Shown here: positions 1 through 9,900 of the stretch, piece after piece | Layout: every line of letters begins with the position of its first letter | Position numbering within the stretch: position 1 is the stretch's first letter | From: Starkeya sp. ORNL1 | GTDB taxonomy: Bacteria; Pseudomonadota; Alphaproteobacteria; Rhizobiales; Xanthobacteraceae | Direction: 5' to 3' | DNA length: 64,000 nt | Assembly: GCF_012971745.1 (NCBI RefSeq) | Contig: NZ_CP048834.1 | Coordinates: 2,666,001 to 2,730,000, forward strand | Notes under the pieces: generated by a model | The model's input: the letters and a program-made list of their open reading frames with translations, nothing else | Told to the model about the DNA's origin: nothing | Databases searched by the model: none | Position numbers and translations under genes: made by a program

Positions 1-144
1 GTCGGTCGAGCCGCCCGGCCCGTAGGGGACGATGACGTCGATGGGGCGCGAGGGATAGGCCGACTGCGCCTGCGCCGAGAACGGCGCGGCGGTGATGCAC
101 AGGGCTGCAAGCAGCCCCATGGTGCGAATGCCCTGAGGCAGCAT
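1..144 (-). CDS. TctC/Bug-type periplasmic binding protein, 5' end only
   Basis: Only the first 48 codons lie in the window; the gene runs off the left edge. The ATG at 144-142 opens a signal peptide (residues 1 to about 26, hydrophobic core LLAALCITAA, ending AQA). It is followed by YPSRPIDVIVPYGPGGSTD, the N-terminal signature of the tripartite tricarboxylate transporter receptor family (TctC/Bug). These proteins capture carboxylates or related small organics in the periplasm; the ligand cannot be read here. The gene is divergent from the LysR-type regulator at 559, the usual arrangement for a regulator and its target. The family call is firm, the substrate unknown. Confidence 0.85.
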   Translation of the reverse strand, partial: MLPQGIRTMGLLAALCITAAPFSAQAQSAYPSRPIDVIVPYGPGGSTD

Positions 145-558
145 GTGTATCCTCCCGAATTATTATTCGCGCGTGCAGCCTATGGCGTCGGCACGCTCAT
201 TGTTGTCGTCCCGGCGTCATTCGCTGACAGGCGTGGCGACGAAGCCGATTGCAGTCATCTTCCCGCTCACGAGACGATGGCGCCAATAGTTTCTCGAAAT
301 GCAAAGCCATCAGCGCCGATGATGCCTGCGCCGTGGTATGCCACCGATCCGGGACGACATCGCATTGATGGCCTTCGATTTTACCGCAACCATCGCGCAT
401 CGGGGTTTTCCGCGGCGGATGCCGAGGAATTCTCCAGACTTCCTTGCCGCTGCGGGCTAACATGCCGGCGAAAAGGCGCCGCCCGCAGCCTATGGGTCCC
501 GCGCCAAAGTGCCCGCGCGGCCATGCAACGACGCGGGGACAAGCAGGGTGGAAGCGAC
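145..558. promoter_or_regulatory. divergent intergenic region between tctC-like gene and LysR gene
   Basis: This 414-bp stretch separates two divergent genes and should hold both promoters and the LysR operator. Its right part stays open in the LysR frame, but the conserved LysR N-terminus only begins at 559. I see no convincing gene, RNA or strong hairpin in it. Confidence 0.45.
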
Positions 559-1575
559 GTGGATTTCAAGCTGGTGGAAACCTTCCTCTGCGTGTTCGAG
601 GAAGGCAATGTCACGCGGGCGGCGGCCAAGCTGAACATCGTCCAGCCCGCCGTGAGCACACAGATCAAGAAGCTCGAAGCCACGCTCAAGCTCGAACTTT
701 TCGAGCGCACGCCGCGCGGCATCTCGCCGACGCCGTCCGGGCGTGCACTGTATCGCCTATTCGCGCCGGTGCTGGAGAGCTTCCGCACCGCCGAGCATCA
801 GGCGCATGCGCTGAGCAGTACGCAGATCCACGAAATGTCCGTCGGCCTCAACCCGTTCGCCAGCGACGCGCTGACCGGCGACGTGCTCCAGGCCTTCCGC
901 ATCCGCTACCCCGAGGTGGAGGTGCATGTGGAGGAGGAACTGAGCGATACGCTGCTGCGCCATGTCGCCGACGGGGCGCTCGATCTCGCCATCGTGCATT
1001 TCGGCACGCAATCGGTGGGCATCCCCGCTGCCGTTGCCGCGGTGCCGCTTGCCGACGAGGAACTCGTCTTCGTCGAGCGCGACACCGGCGCCGGCTCGTC
1101 CGAGCCGCTGCACTTCACCGAGTTGGCGGGCCGGCCGCTGGTGCTGCCGAAGTCGCGCCTCGGCTTCCGGCGTGATCTCGAATACGCCGCCGCCCAGTGC
1201 CAGACCTCGATCAGCCTGGCGCTGGAGATCAATGCGCCCGGTCCGCTGCTTGATATCGTCGCGAACGGCGAACTGGCCACGGTGGTGCCGGAGATCACCG
1301 CGCGGCGGGCGATGGAACATTTGCCGCTTCGCATCAGGCGGCTCATTCAGCCGCAGGTGATCCGCAGTATATTGTGCGTCCATCGCCGGGACCGGCCGCT
1401 GTCGCCGATCCTGGCGCAGTTCGCCGCGATCGTTAAGTCGAAGATCGAGGGCCAGTTGGCCGGGCCGCTCCCCAAGCCGCGGTCGCGTCGCGAGGCCGCC
1501 GACCTCAATGTCTGGTCTTCGGCGGAACCGGTTCCGGACGTCCGGCCGCTGCGCGGCCGGCGCACCCATGGCTAG
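559..1575 (+). CDS. LysR-family transcriptional regulator
   Basis: Predicted DNA-binding regulator of 338 residues. The N-terminal winged HTH is clear (VDFKLVETFLCVFEEGN, then TRAAAKLNIVQPAVSTQIKKLE), followed by a LysR substrate-binding domain to about residue 295. I chose GTG 559 because the LysR consensus starts there and AGGGTGGAAG lies just upstream; ATG 523 is in frame and would add 12 residues. About 35 residues beyond the usual end (basic, Pro/Arg rich) are atypical. It probably controls the divergent TctC-type transporter gene; the inducer is unknown. Its TAG stop overlaps the stop of the convergent LysE gene. Confidence 0.85.
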   Translation: MDFKLVETFLCVFEEGNVTRAAAKLNIVQPAVSTQIKKLEATLKLELFERTPRGISPTPSGRALYRLFAPVLESFRTAEHQAHALSSTQIHEMSVGLNPFASDALTGDVLQAFRIRYPEVEVHVEEELSDTLLRHVADGALDLAIVHFGTQSVGIPAAVAAVPLADEELVFVERDTGAGSSEPLHFTELAGRPLVLPKSRLGFRRDLEYAAAQCQTSISLALEINAPGPLLDIVANGELATVVPEITARRAMEHLPLRIRRLIQPQVIRSILCVHRRDRPLSPILAQFAAIVKSKIEGQLAGPLPKPRSRREAADLNVWSSAEPVPDVRPLRGRRTHG

Positions 1576-2204
1576 CCGGCATGGACCATGCTGGCCGCGA
1601 GCGTGAGCGCCACGGCGGAGAGCACCAGCCCGGAGGCGAGGTCGAACACGCGTACGCTCAAGCCGTTCCTGAGCAGGCTGGAGACTGCGCGCCCGCCGAA
1701 GGCATAGCCGTAGCAGCCGACGATATCCGCCAGCACCAGCCCGGCGACGAAATGCAGCCGCGCCTCGTCCGAGCCCAGCGACTGGCCGATGGCGGCCGGG
1801 ATCAGCAAGAGTTCGAGATAGGCCAGCGGGTTCAGCCACACCACGCCGAGCACGCGCAGCATACAAGAGCGGCCGGTCTCGTTGAGGGCGGCGAGGATGC
1901 CGCCGCCGGGCATCAACGCCGCACGCAAGGCCTGGACGGCGAACCAGCCAATGGCGAGCAGCCCGCCCCACGACAAGGCGAGCCGGAACTGGGCATCGAA
2001 CGTCACCAGCGAAGACGCCATGGCGTAGGAGCCAAGGATCAGCGCGCACTCGCTGACCAGCACCAGGCTCGCCACCAGCAACACCCGCCCGCGCACCAGC
2101 CCCTCGCGGATCATCATCAGATTGTTCGGGCCGATGGAGACAATGGAGGCGACGCCGGCGGCGAGGCCCAGATGGAATGCGCTTGCATCGTCCAGCACCA
2201 GCAT
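1572..2204 (-). CDS. LysE/RhtB-family amino acid exporter
   Basis: Inner-membrane protein of 210 residues, the normal length for LysE-type exporters, with about six hydrophobic segments. The family hallmark SIGPNNLMMIREGL lies in the first helix region (residues about 23-36). Such proteins export amino acids or derivatives; specificity cannot be assigned. The stop codon shares a CTAG palindrome with the stop of the convergent LysR gene, so the two genes abut without spacer. Upstream, 186 bp up to the ClC gene is mostly a palindromic repeat, so the promoter probably lies within 2205-2280. Confidence 0.8.
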   Translation of the reverse strand: MLVLDDASAFHLGLAAGVASIVSIGPNNLMMIREGLVRGRVLLVASLVLVSECALILGSYAMASSLVTFDAQFRLALSWGGLLAIGWFAVQALRAALMPGGGILAALNETGRSCMLRVLGVVWLNPLAYLELLLIPAAIGQSLGSDEARLHFVAGLVLADIVGCYGYAFGGRAVSSLLRNGLSVRVFDLASGLVLSAVALTLAASMVHAG

Positions 2205-2280
2205 ACGATTTCCCCCCGCTGCGGCGAACGGGAAGAACGCCCAGGAGCGTGAGGCCAGCGTGAATCCGGCAATCGTCCGG

Positions 2281-2394
2281 CTGGAGCATGTTCCGCAAAA
2301 GTTGGAAGACCGTTGCGGAACAGGCTCCAGCTTATTGAATCGAGAGCACTATCTTGTCGCTCCGATGATTCCATCCGAACGGATAGGGCTCTAA
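2281..2394. repeat. composite palindromic repeat, GAGCATG/TAGAGC family, copy 1
   Basis: Two adjacent imperfect hairpins: GGAGCATGTTCCGCAAAAG with its partner GGAACAGGCTCC, and GAGAGCACTATCTTGTCG with its partner CGGATAGGGCTCT. The reverse complement matches 17031-17146 along most of its length, including TCCGTTCGGATGGAA and GTGCTCTNGATTCAATA. The TAGAGC end of the repeat supplies the TAG stop codon of the ClC gene. It could act as a terminator between the ClC and LysE genes. Confidence 0.8.
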
Positions 2395-4199
2395 ACGCCC
2401 TGCCGGGCGAGATAGGCCTTCCTGTCGCGCTCGGCGCCGTTGGCGATGGAACGGATGTGCAGGAGATCCTTGCGCGCCACCAGCCCGACCACGCGGCGGC
2501 TGCCGCGTTCGACGATCGGCACGCGGCCGACCTCGTTCGCGACCATGAGATCGGCAATGCGGCCGAGCACCTCGTCGGGGTGGCCAACCGTGACGGCGGC
2601 GTCGGAGATCATCTCACCAAGCGTCTGCCGGTCGTGCGCGCCTTCCGTGCGCCAGCGCAACACATCGGCGCGCGTCACCATGCCGGCGAGCCCACCATCC
2701 GCATCGATCACCGGATAGGCCTTGTGCCGGTGCGCGTCGGCCATGAAGAACGCGACCGCATCGTCGATCGGCATCGCGGCGGGCAAGGTGTCGACGTTCC
2801 GGACCATGACGTCTTCCGCCCGCAGCGCCTCGAACGGATCGACCGAATATTCCCGCAGGATATGCCGGCCGCGTCGCGCGATCTTCTCGGTGAGGATGGA
2901 GCGCTTCAGCAGCAGCACGGTCACGGCGTAGGCGCTTCCGGTGGCGGTCAGCAGCGGCAGCAGCAGGCCGAGATTGCCGGTCAGCTCAATGGCGAACAGC
3001 ACGCCGGTAAGCGGCACGCGCATCGTGCCGCCCATCATCGCGGCCATGCCGATCAGTGCCCAGCACGAGGCGTCGCCGGGCAGCAATTGCCCCTCCAGCC
3101 AACCTGCGGTGCCACCGAGGATGAGCAAAGGCGCAAGCACGCCGCCGGAGGTGCCGGAGGCGAGCGCCAGCAACCAGATGATCGACTTCACCAGCAGCAG
3201 CCGGCTGGCCTCGCTCACCGCCATGTGGCCGGTGAGCAGGTCGCCGATGAGATCATAGCCGACGCCGAGTGCACGCGGCTCGACAAGACCGCCGAGCCCG
3301 ACAATCATCCCTCCGAGCATCGGCCACCACATCCAGTGCACGGGCAGCCGCTCGAACAGGTCTTCGGCGGCATAGAGCAGTCGCGTCATCAGCCCGGATT
3401 GCAGCCCGGCGAGGATGCCGACGCCGACAGCAGCGCCCAGCCCCCACCAGGGCAGGTCCAGCGTGGTCTTGAAGGGGAAGAGCGGTCCGCTGCCGAGCAG
3501 CGCCGGGCGCCAGAGCGCAGCGACCACGACGGCGGTGACGACCGGAATGAAGCTGCGCGGCTTCCACTCGAACAGCAGCAATTCGACGGCGAGCAGCACG
3601 GCGGCGATGGGCGTGCCGAAGATCGCGGTCATGCCCGCCACCGCGCCGGACACCAGCAGGGTCTTGCGCTCGGCCGCGGTGAGATGGAAGCACTGCGCGA
3701 ACAGCGAGCCGATGGCGCCGCCGGTCATGATGATCGGCCCCTCCGCACCGAACGGGCCGCCGGTGCCGATCGAGATGGCGGAGGATAGCGGCTTCAGCAG
3801 CGCCACCTTGAGCTGCATCCGGCTGCCACCGATCAGGATCGCCTCGATCGCTTCCGGAATACCGTGGCCGCGGATCTTCTCCGAGCCGAACCGCGCCATC
3901 AGGCCGATCACCAGCCCGCCCAACGCCGGCACCGCCACCATCCAGAGACCGGGAGCGGTGTCCGCGGGCGAGGCACTGGCGACGCTGAGCCGGCCGAGCC
4001 AGACAATGTTCGTCACCAGCGCGATCAGCTTGAGCAGCACCCAGGCGGCTGCCGCGCCACCGCTGCCGACCACAATGGCCATGCCGATGAGCACGAGCAC
4101 ACGGGCGTCGGTGGTGAAGTCGCCGAGCGGCGGATGAGCCGGCCGGGCAAGGTTCGGCAGGTCGGGTGCAGACTTGACGTTTCGATGCATGATCGCCAT
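2391..4199 (-). CDS. ClC-family chloride channel/transporter with C-terminal CBS pair
   Basis: Polytopic inner-membrane protein of 602 residues: a ClC core (about residues 30-435) and two cytosolic CBS domains (about 450-590). Core motifs are visible: GHGIPE (selectivity region), GPFGAEGP with the gating glutamate, and TSGGVLAPLL for the third anion-binding loop. At the position of the E. coli ClcA internal proton glutamate (…IIEEM) it reads AVELL, so the second Glu is Leu. This suggests channel-like or altered H+ coupling. ATG 4199 and ATG 4190 are both possible starts. The gene is divergent from a MarR regulator across 58 bp holding a palindromic operator, which probably controls both. Confidence 0.88.
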   Translation of the reverse strand: MAIMHRNVKSAPDLPNLARPAHPPLGDFTTDARVLVLIGMAIVVGSGGAAAAWVLLKLIALVTNIVWLGRLSVASASPADTAPGLWMVAVPALGGLVIGLMARFGSEKIRGHGIPEAIEAILIGGSRMQLKVALLKPLSSAISIGTGGPFGAEGPIIMTGGAIGSLFAQCFHLTAAERKTLLVSGAVAGMTAIFGTPIAAVLLAVELLLFEWKPRSFIPVVTAVVVAALWRPALLGSGPLFPFKTTLDLPWWGLGAAVGVGILAGLQSGLMTRLLYAAEDLFERLPVHWMWWPMLGGMIVGLGGLVEPRALGVGYDLIGDLLTGHMAVSEASRLLLVKSIIWLLALASGTSGGVLAPLLILGGTAGWLEGQLLPGDASCWALIGMAAMMGGTMRVPLTGVLFAIELTGNLGLLLPLLTATGSAYAVTVLLLKRSILTEKIARRGRHILREYSVDPFEALRAEDVMVRNVDTLPAAMPIDDAVAFFMADAHRHKAYPVIDADGGLAGMVTRADVLRWRTEGAHDRQTLGEMISDAAVTVGHPDEVLGRIADLMVANEVGRVPIVERGSRRVVGLVARKDLLHIRSIANGAERDRKAYLARQGV

Positions 4200-4222
4200 C
4201 GCCGGGGAAAGTTGGGCATGCG

Positions 4223-4243
4223 ATATATCGTGTCGCGATATAT
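4223..4243. promoter_or_regulatory. inverted-repeat operator, probably for the MarR regulator
   Basis: ATATATCG-N5-CGATATAT is a perfect 8-bp inverted repeat in the 58-bp gap between the divergent ClC and MarR genes. It lies 14 bp upstream of the MarR start. Size, symmetry and position fit a MarR dimer site acting on both promoters. This is an inference from position. Confidence 0.65.
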
Positions 4244-4257
4244 TTCAAGGGGGAGTC

Positions 4258-4692
4258 ATGGACGATCCGTCACGATCCGGGAAGCGTTCCATCCAGCCGG
4301 CGGACTATGCGGCCCTCGCCGCATTCCGCCGGGCGCTACGTGAATTCCTGGCGTTCAGCGAAGCGGCCGCACGGAAGAGTGGCGTCACGGCACAACAGCA
4401 CCAGGCCATACTCGCCATTCGCGGCCACAAGGACGGCGAGCCGCTGACGGTCGGGGAACTCGCCGAGCACCTCACCATCCGCCATCACAGCGCGGTGGAA
4501 CTGGTGGACCGTCTCGCCAAGGCCGGGCTGGTGACGCGGGTGGGCGCGGAGCATGATCGCCGCACCGTGCTGGTCGGGCTGACGCCGAAGTCCGAGGGCA
4601 TCCTGGAAGAGCTCTCGGCCATTCATCTCGACGAACTCAAATCCAGCCGCGAACTGCTGGTGCAGTTGCTGGAGCGTCTGGACCGGGCGTGA
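4258..4692 (+). CDS. MarR-family transcriptional regulator
   Basis: A 144-residue winged-HTH protein of typical MarR length. The recognition region reads LTVGELAEHLTIRHHSAVELVDRLAKAGLV, followed by the wing motif EHDRRTVLVGLT, with dimerisation helices at both ends. ATG 4258 is chosen for its strong upstream site (AAGGGGGAG). It is preceded directly by the ATATATCG-N5-CGATATAT palindrome and is divergent from the ClC transporter, so autoregulation and control of that gene are likely. The ligand is unknown. Confidence 0.88.
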   Translation: MDDPSRSGKRSIQPADYAALAAFRRALREFLAFSEAAARKSGVTAQQHQAILAIRGHKDGEPLTVGELAEHLTIRHHSAVELVDRLAKAGLVTRVGAEHDRRTVLVGLTPKSEGILEELSAIHLDELKSSRELLVQLLERLDRA

Positions 4693-4700
4693 TGCCGCTT

Positions 4701-6707
4701 TCAGCGGCTCACGACCGCCGCCTTGCGCCGCCCGCCCGATGCAGGGTCGGGATGGCCGTCAATGCGCATCTGGAACAGGAAATAGGTCGGCGAGCAGAAG
4801 CCGACCTCGTCAGCGGATTGGCCACCGAGCTTGCCGGCCGGATCCAGCCCCTCGGGCAGCGACTGGCAGATATAGTCCTCGCGGCAGAAGCTATCGCGCC
4901 CGCAGGCCGGGCGCATGCCGCGCACCATGGCCTGCTGCTGGCAGGCGGCGAAATCGCCGGTGGCGACGCAGCGGTCGAAACCCTTGCCGCCGGCAAGGCC
5001 GCAGACCTCCGCCGGCACTTCTCCCGCCTTGATGTGGGCAAAGGCGCGATCCGGGTCGCTGCACTGACGATAGGCCAGCCCGCCAGGGACACCGATGCGG
5101 GACGGCCGGCAGCTATAGGCGCTCAGCGTCGGCCTCTCGGCAAAGGAATTGATCTGGGCGATCTCGCGCCAGCGGTCGAGATAGGGCTCGCGGCCTGACG
5201 AGACCTCGCCTCTCAGACAGGCCAGGCCAGCGGTAACCTCGCTGGCGCGGGCCGGCATGCATTGGCCGATCTCGACGCCGAGCTTGCTGTTGCCACTCAG
5301 GCTCTGGCAGGTCTCGCCATGGCCGCAGCTCCAGCCCTGCGCGAACGCTGCGCCGGATGTGCCGGCGAGGCACGCCATGGCGGTGCCGGCGGGCACGTAG
5401 TGCGGCGCGCCGGCGGTCCAGTCCGCGGCTGGCGCGTAGGAGAGCGGGCGGAAGCGGTTCGGCTCACGCCCGGCGATGACCGCCTCGACATAGGCCGCCC
5501 GGCGCGGTTGTTCGGCGTGATAGTGCGGCGAGATGCCCTGCAGCACGCGATTATAGTCCGACGTCGCGCCGGCATTGTCGGTGCCGAAGAAATGGAACCC
5601 AGCAGTGCCGCCGCCCTGGTGGCAGCCGGCGCAGCTCGCATTGTCGAGGCGCTCGCGCAGCCCGTCGGCGTCGCGTATCAGGCCGAGCCCGGCATAATCG
5701 TGCGTGCCGAGATCGGCGCCTTCCAGCGCTTGGGTGAAGGGGTGGTTGGCGAGACGGGCGCTGCCGAAGGTCGAGAAAGCGATGGCGCGCTTGGCCGACA
5801 ATTCGTCCGGCAGGTGGAACACGCCGGTATCGATGGCCGGCAGGCTGGTCTTCACATAGTCGACCAGCGCCGCCTTCAGCGCCGCGTCCTGCCTGATGCG
5901 GTCGACGTCGGGCGTGTTCTCCAGCGGCTTCTCGCGCAGTTGCGCCGGACCCTCGCCCGGCAATGCAGCGAAGGCGCGCATCAGATAGGCCGCCTGCCCG
6001 CCGAAGCCCGGCTCCTGGCCGGACGGCAGACGCACGATCTGGGCATTGATCTCGATCTGCTTCAGCGTGAGCGCAGAGCGGACGAGCGGGCCGGCCAGCA
6101 GCCAGTCGCGAAACGCCTCCCCGGTAGGCATCGGCTGCGGCGCCAGCCAGCGTGCCGCCACCAGCGCGCAATCGCCGCCCTGCGGGCGCGGCACGGTGAA
6201 GACAACATTGAGGCTCACCGGCAGGCGCGAGGCGCGGATCTCGCCTTTGCGGCCCGGCTCGGCGCGATAAAACAGGCGATAGAGCAGGCGCACCTCGCCG
6301 CAATCATTCATGCCCTCAAGGTTGGAGAAGTCGCGGCGGTCGAGCCGATTGACGATGCCGGAGAGGGCGAAGCCGGCGATGGGCGAAGCGAACCAGCCCA
6401 TGTCGATGACCCGCCCGGTCTCGCCACGCGGCGCGACTTCAAGCGGACGGCCGTCCTGCGCCATCGTCGCCGCGAGTTCGGCGACGTCGGCGGCGACGGT
6501 GTCGCGCAGCGCGCGGAAGCCGGGGCTCTCAGCGGCCAGTGCCTGCGTGGTCACGGCACCAGGCGTGCCGAGCACATCGCCGAGCGACCAGCCCGCCGCC
6601 TCGACAGCGGCGAGCAGCGCCGGATCGCGCACGTCGAGCAGCGGTGCGCCGGCGGCAGGAGCGGCGACGAGGAGAAACAGGGCGGCGACGAGGAAATGGC
6701 GCAACAT
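4701..6707 (-). CDS. exported cysteine-rich protein with one haem c motif, function unknown
   Basis: A 668-residue protein with a clear signal peptide (MLRHFLVAALFLLVAAPAAG). One CxxCH haem-attachment site lies at about residues 359-363 (CAGCH), in a context (LDNASCAGCHQGGGTAGFHFFG) typical of c-type haem domains. The last 230 residues are cysteine rich with spaced pairs (CGHGETCQS, CGRDSFCREDYICQS), suggesting disulfides in the periplasm or outside. No catalytic domain I can name is visible in the first 350 residues. It ends 8 bp beyond the stop of the convergent MarR gene and appears monocistronic. It may be a single-haem redox or electron-transfer protein. Confidence 0.7.
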   Translation of the reverse strand: MLRHFLVAALFLLVAAPAAGAPLLDVRDPALLAAVEAAGWSLGDVLGTPGAVTTQALAAESPGFRALRDTVAADVAELAATMAQDGRPLEVAPRGETGRVIDMGWFASPIAGFALSGIVNRLDRRDFSNLEGMNDCGEVRLLYRLFYRAEPGRKGEIRASRLPVSLNVVFTVPRPQGGDCALVAARWLAPQPMPTGEAFRDWLLAGPLVRSALTLKQIEINAQIVRLPSGQEPGFGGQAAYLMRAFAALPGEGPAQLREKPLENTPDVDRIRQDAALKAALVDYVKTSLPAIDTGVFHLPDELSAKRAIAFSTFGSARLANHPFTQALEGADLGTHDYAGLGLIRDADGLRERLDNASCAGCHQGGGTAGFHFFGTDNAGATSDYNRVLQGISPHYHAEQPRRAAYVEAVIAGREPNRFRPLSYAPAADWTAGAPHYVPAGTAMACLAGTSGAAFAQGWSCGHGETCQSLSGNSKLGVEIGQCMPARASEVTAGLACLRGEVSSGREPYLDRWREIAQINSFAERPTLSAYSCRPSRIGVPGGLAYRQCSDPDRAFAHIKAGEVPAEVCGLAGGKGFDRCVATGDFAACQQQAMVRGMRPACGRDSFCREDYICQSLPEGLDPAGKLGGQSADEVGFCSPTYFLFQMRIDGHPDPASGGRRKAAVVSR

Positions 6708-6798
6708 GGGCGCCGGTTTAGGAGCGGGCGGCTGAACGGCCTTCGAATACGCCGTTCAGCCGGCGTTGGGGTAGCGGGGGTGTCTGCTTCCCCACGTC

Positions 6799-6904
6799 GT
6801 CATCCCGAAACGGCCGCAGGCCGTATCCGGGATCGCGGGAAGGTGTTGATCGGCACCTTCTTGCGATCCCGGCTCTCCGCCCTGCGGGCTCCGGCCGGGA
6901 TGAC
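6799..6904. repeat. CGTCATCCCGG-type palindromic repeat, copy 1
   Basis: Inverted arrangement beginning TCATCCCG, with an internal CCGTATCCGGGATCG, and ending GATCCCGG…GGCCGGGATGAC. It forms a long hairpin between the RND gene end and the upstream gene. The same element recurs at 17158, 25623, 54971 and 62838, with a half copy at 41444. Confidence 0.8.
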
Positions 6905-6934
6905 ATGGTGTGTAGGGCCGAAGAATCAGAGCCC

Positions 6935-9900
6935 TCACTCCGCCGGTGCGTGATGCCCCGCGGCATGTGCGTCCACCACGCTCTCGCGGTGAATGCGGCC
7001 GATCAGCGAATAGACCGTCGGCACCACGAACAGCGTCAGCAGCGTGCCGAGGCTCATGCCGCCGACGATGACCCAGCCGATCTGCGCGCGGCTCTCGGCG
7101 CCGGCGCCGTCGGCGAAGGCCAGCGGCATGGCCCCCAGCACCATGGCACCGGTGGTCATCAGGATCGGACGCAGGCGCAGCACCGCCGCCTCTATCACCG
7201 CGGCGCGCCGGTCGAGCCCGGCCTCCTGCTGCTGGTTGGAGAATTCGACGATCAGGATGCCGTGCTTGGTGATCAGGCCGACCAGCGTGACGAGGCCGAT
7301 CTGCGAATAGACGTTCAGCGTGCCGCCGGAGAAATACAGCGCCGCCAGCGCCCCGGTCATGGAGAGCGGCACCGTCAGCATGATGATGACCGGGTCGCGG
7401 AAGCTCTCGAACTGCGCCGAGAGCACCAGATAGATGAAGCCCAGCGCCAGTATGAACACCAGCACCAGGCTCTGGCCGGCGGAGCGGAATTCGCGCAGTT
7501 GGCCGGAGACGTCGGTCTGCACGGTCTGCGGCAGCACGTCGTGCGCCGCCTGGTCGAGGAAGGCGAGCGCATCGCCCTGGGCATAGCCGGGGGCGAGGTT
7601 GGCGGAGATGGTGGCGGAGCGCAGCTGGTTGAAGCGGCGCAATTCCTGCGGCGCCACGGTCTCGCGTACATTGACGAGGTTGTTGAGCTGCACCATCTGC
7701 CCGCCGCTTGAGCGCAGATAGATGGTGTCGAGCGTGCCGGGCGAGGCGCGGTCGCGGGCGTCGAGCTGCACCATGACGTCATATTGCTCGCCGCCGACCT
7801 CGAAGCGTGTCACCTGCCGGCCGCCGAGCAGGCTCTCCAGCGTGCGGCCAAGCACGGCGACATCGATGCCGAGGTCCGCCGCCTTGGCGCGGTCGATGGT
7901 GATGGAGATTTCCGGCTTGTTCAGCTTGAGGTCGGTCTCGACGCTGGCAAGGCCGGGATAGTCGTGAATGCGCTCCAGGAAGCGGTTCACATATTCGTCG
8001 AGCTGCTCATAGGTGCCGGAGGTCTGCAGCACATATTCGATCGGGCGCGAATTGTTGGAGGCGCCGAGCGAGGGCGGATTGTTGGCATAGGCGTTGACGC
8101 CGGCGATACGGCGCAGGTCCGGCGAGACCTTGCGCACGATCTCCTGCTGGCGGCGCTCGCGGTCGTCCCAATCCTTCAGCCGGCCGATGACGAGGAAGCG
8201 GTGCACCTCGGGCATGCCGTTGATGATGAGGACGCTGTCGATCTCCGGCTCCTTCTCGAGGATGCGCTCGACTTCGTTGGAATAGCGTCCGGTGTAGGCG
8301 ATCGTCGAGCCTTCGGGCGCCGTGCCGTTGACGCGCACGATGCCGCGATCCTCGACCGGCGAGAGTTCCGACGGCAGGATGGAGAGGAAATAGCCGCTGC
8401 CGCCGGCGACGATGAGCGCGATGAGCAGGATCAGCGGCCGCACCCTGAGCACCCCGCCGAGCAGGCGGCGATAGCCGTTCTCCAGCCCTTTCAGCCCGCG
8501 TTCGATGAAGGCGGAGACGCGGCCCGGATTCTCGTCGTGCTTCAGGAGGCGCGAGCACATCATCGGGGTGAGCGAGAGCGCGATGAAGCCGGAGACCACG
8601 ACGGCGCCGGCCAGCGTCAGCGCGAATTCGACGAACAGCCGTCCAGTGCGGCCCGGCGCAAAGGCGACGGGGGCATAGACCGCCGCCAGCGTCATGGTCA
8701 TGGCGACGACGGCAAAGCCGATCTCGCGCGCGCCCCGGATAGCGGCTGGGATCGGCTTCATGCCGTGCTCGATGTGGCGGAAGATGTTCTCCAGCACCAC
8801 GATGGCGTCGTCCACCACGAGGCCGATGGCGAGCACGAAGGCGAGCAGCGTCAGCGTGTTGATGCTGAAGCCGAGCGCGAACATGATCGAGAAGGTGGTG
8901 ATCAGCGAGATCGGGATGGTGACGATCGGGATGATCGAGGCGCGGATCGAGCGCAGGAACACCACGATCACCAGCACCACCAGCACCACGGCTTCGGCGA
9001 TGGTGTGGTAGACCGACTTGATCGAGCGGTCGATGAACACCGCATTGTCGTTGCCGATGGTGGCGCTCATGCCCTGCGGCAGGCTCTCATTCACCGCGGG
9101 CAGCACGGCGCGGACGCCGGCGGAGACGTCGAGCGGATTGGCGACTGCCTGCTTGATGAGGCCGACAATGATGGCCTGGCCGTTATTGAAGCGGCTGGCG
9201 CGGCGCTCGTCGGCGGCGCCAAGCGCGACGCGGGCGACGTCCGACAGATGCACCTGCGCACCCTCGGCGCGCTTCACCACTATGTTGTTGAACTGCTCGA
9301 CGGTAGACAGCGCGGTGCGCGAGAGCACGGTGAATTCGCGGTCGGTGCTCTCGATGCGCCCGGACGGGATCTCGACATTCTGCGCGTTCAGCGCGTCCTC
9401 GATGTCCTGCACGGTGAGGGCATAGGCCGCGAGGCGCTCGCGGTCGATCCACACTCGCATGGCGTAGCGCCGCTCGCCGAAGATCTGCACGTCGGCGACG
9501 CCGGTGAGGTTCTTGAAGCGGTCGACCACATAGCGGTCGATATAGTCGGAGAGCTCCAGCGCCGACATGCGGTCGGAGCGGAACACCACGAACACCACCG
9601 GCTGGGCGTCGGCCTCGACCTTGGAGATCACCGGCTCGTCGATCTCGTCGGGCAGGCGCTGGCGCACCCGGCTGACGCGGTCGCGCACGTCGCTCGCCGC
9701 GTTGTCCGGGTTGATCTCCAGGCGGAAGCGCACGGTGATGCGGCTGGATTCCGAGCGCGAGGTGGATTCCAGGACGTCGATGCCCTCGATGCCGGCGATC
9801 GAGCCTTCCAGCACCTGCGTCACCTGGCTCTCGACGATGCTCGCAGAGGCGCCGGGATAGGTGGTGACGACCGAGACCACCGGCTCGTCGATATTCGGGT

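Noticed and set aside
757-2298. A 513-codon minus-strand open frame through the LysR and LysE region
   Set aside because: It spans the antisense of LysR and an alternative frame of LysE; the LysE protein in its own frame is clearly the real product.
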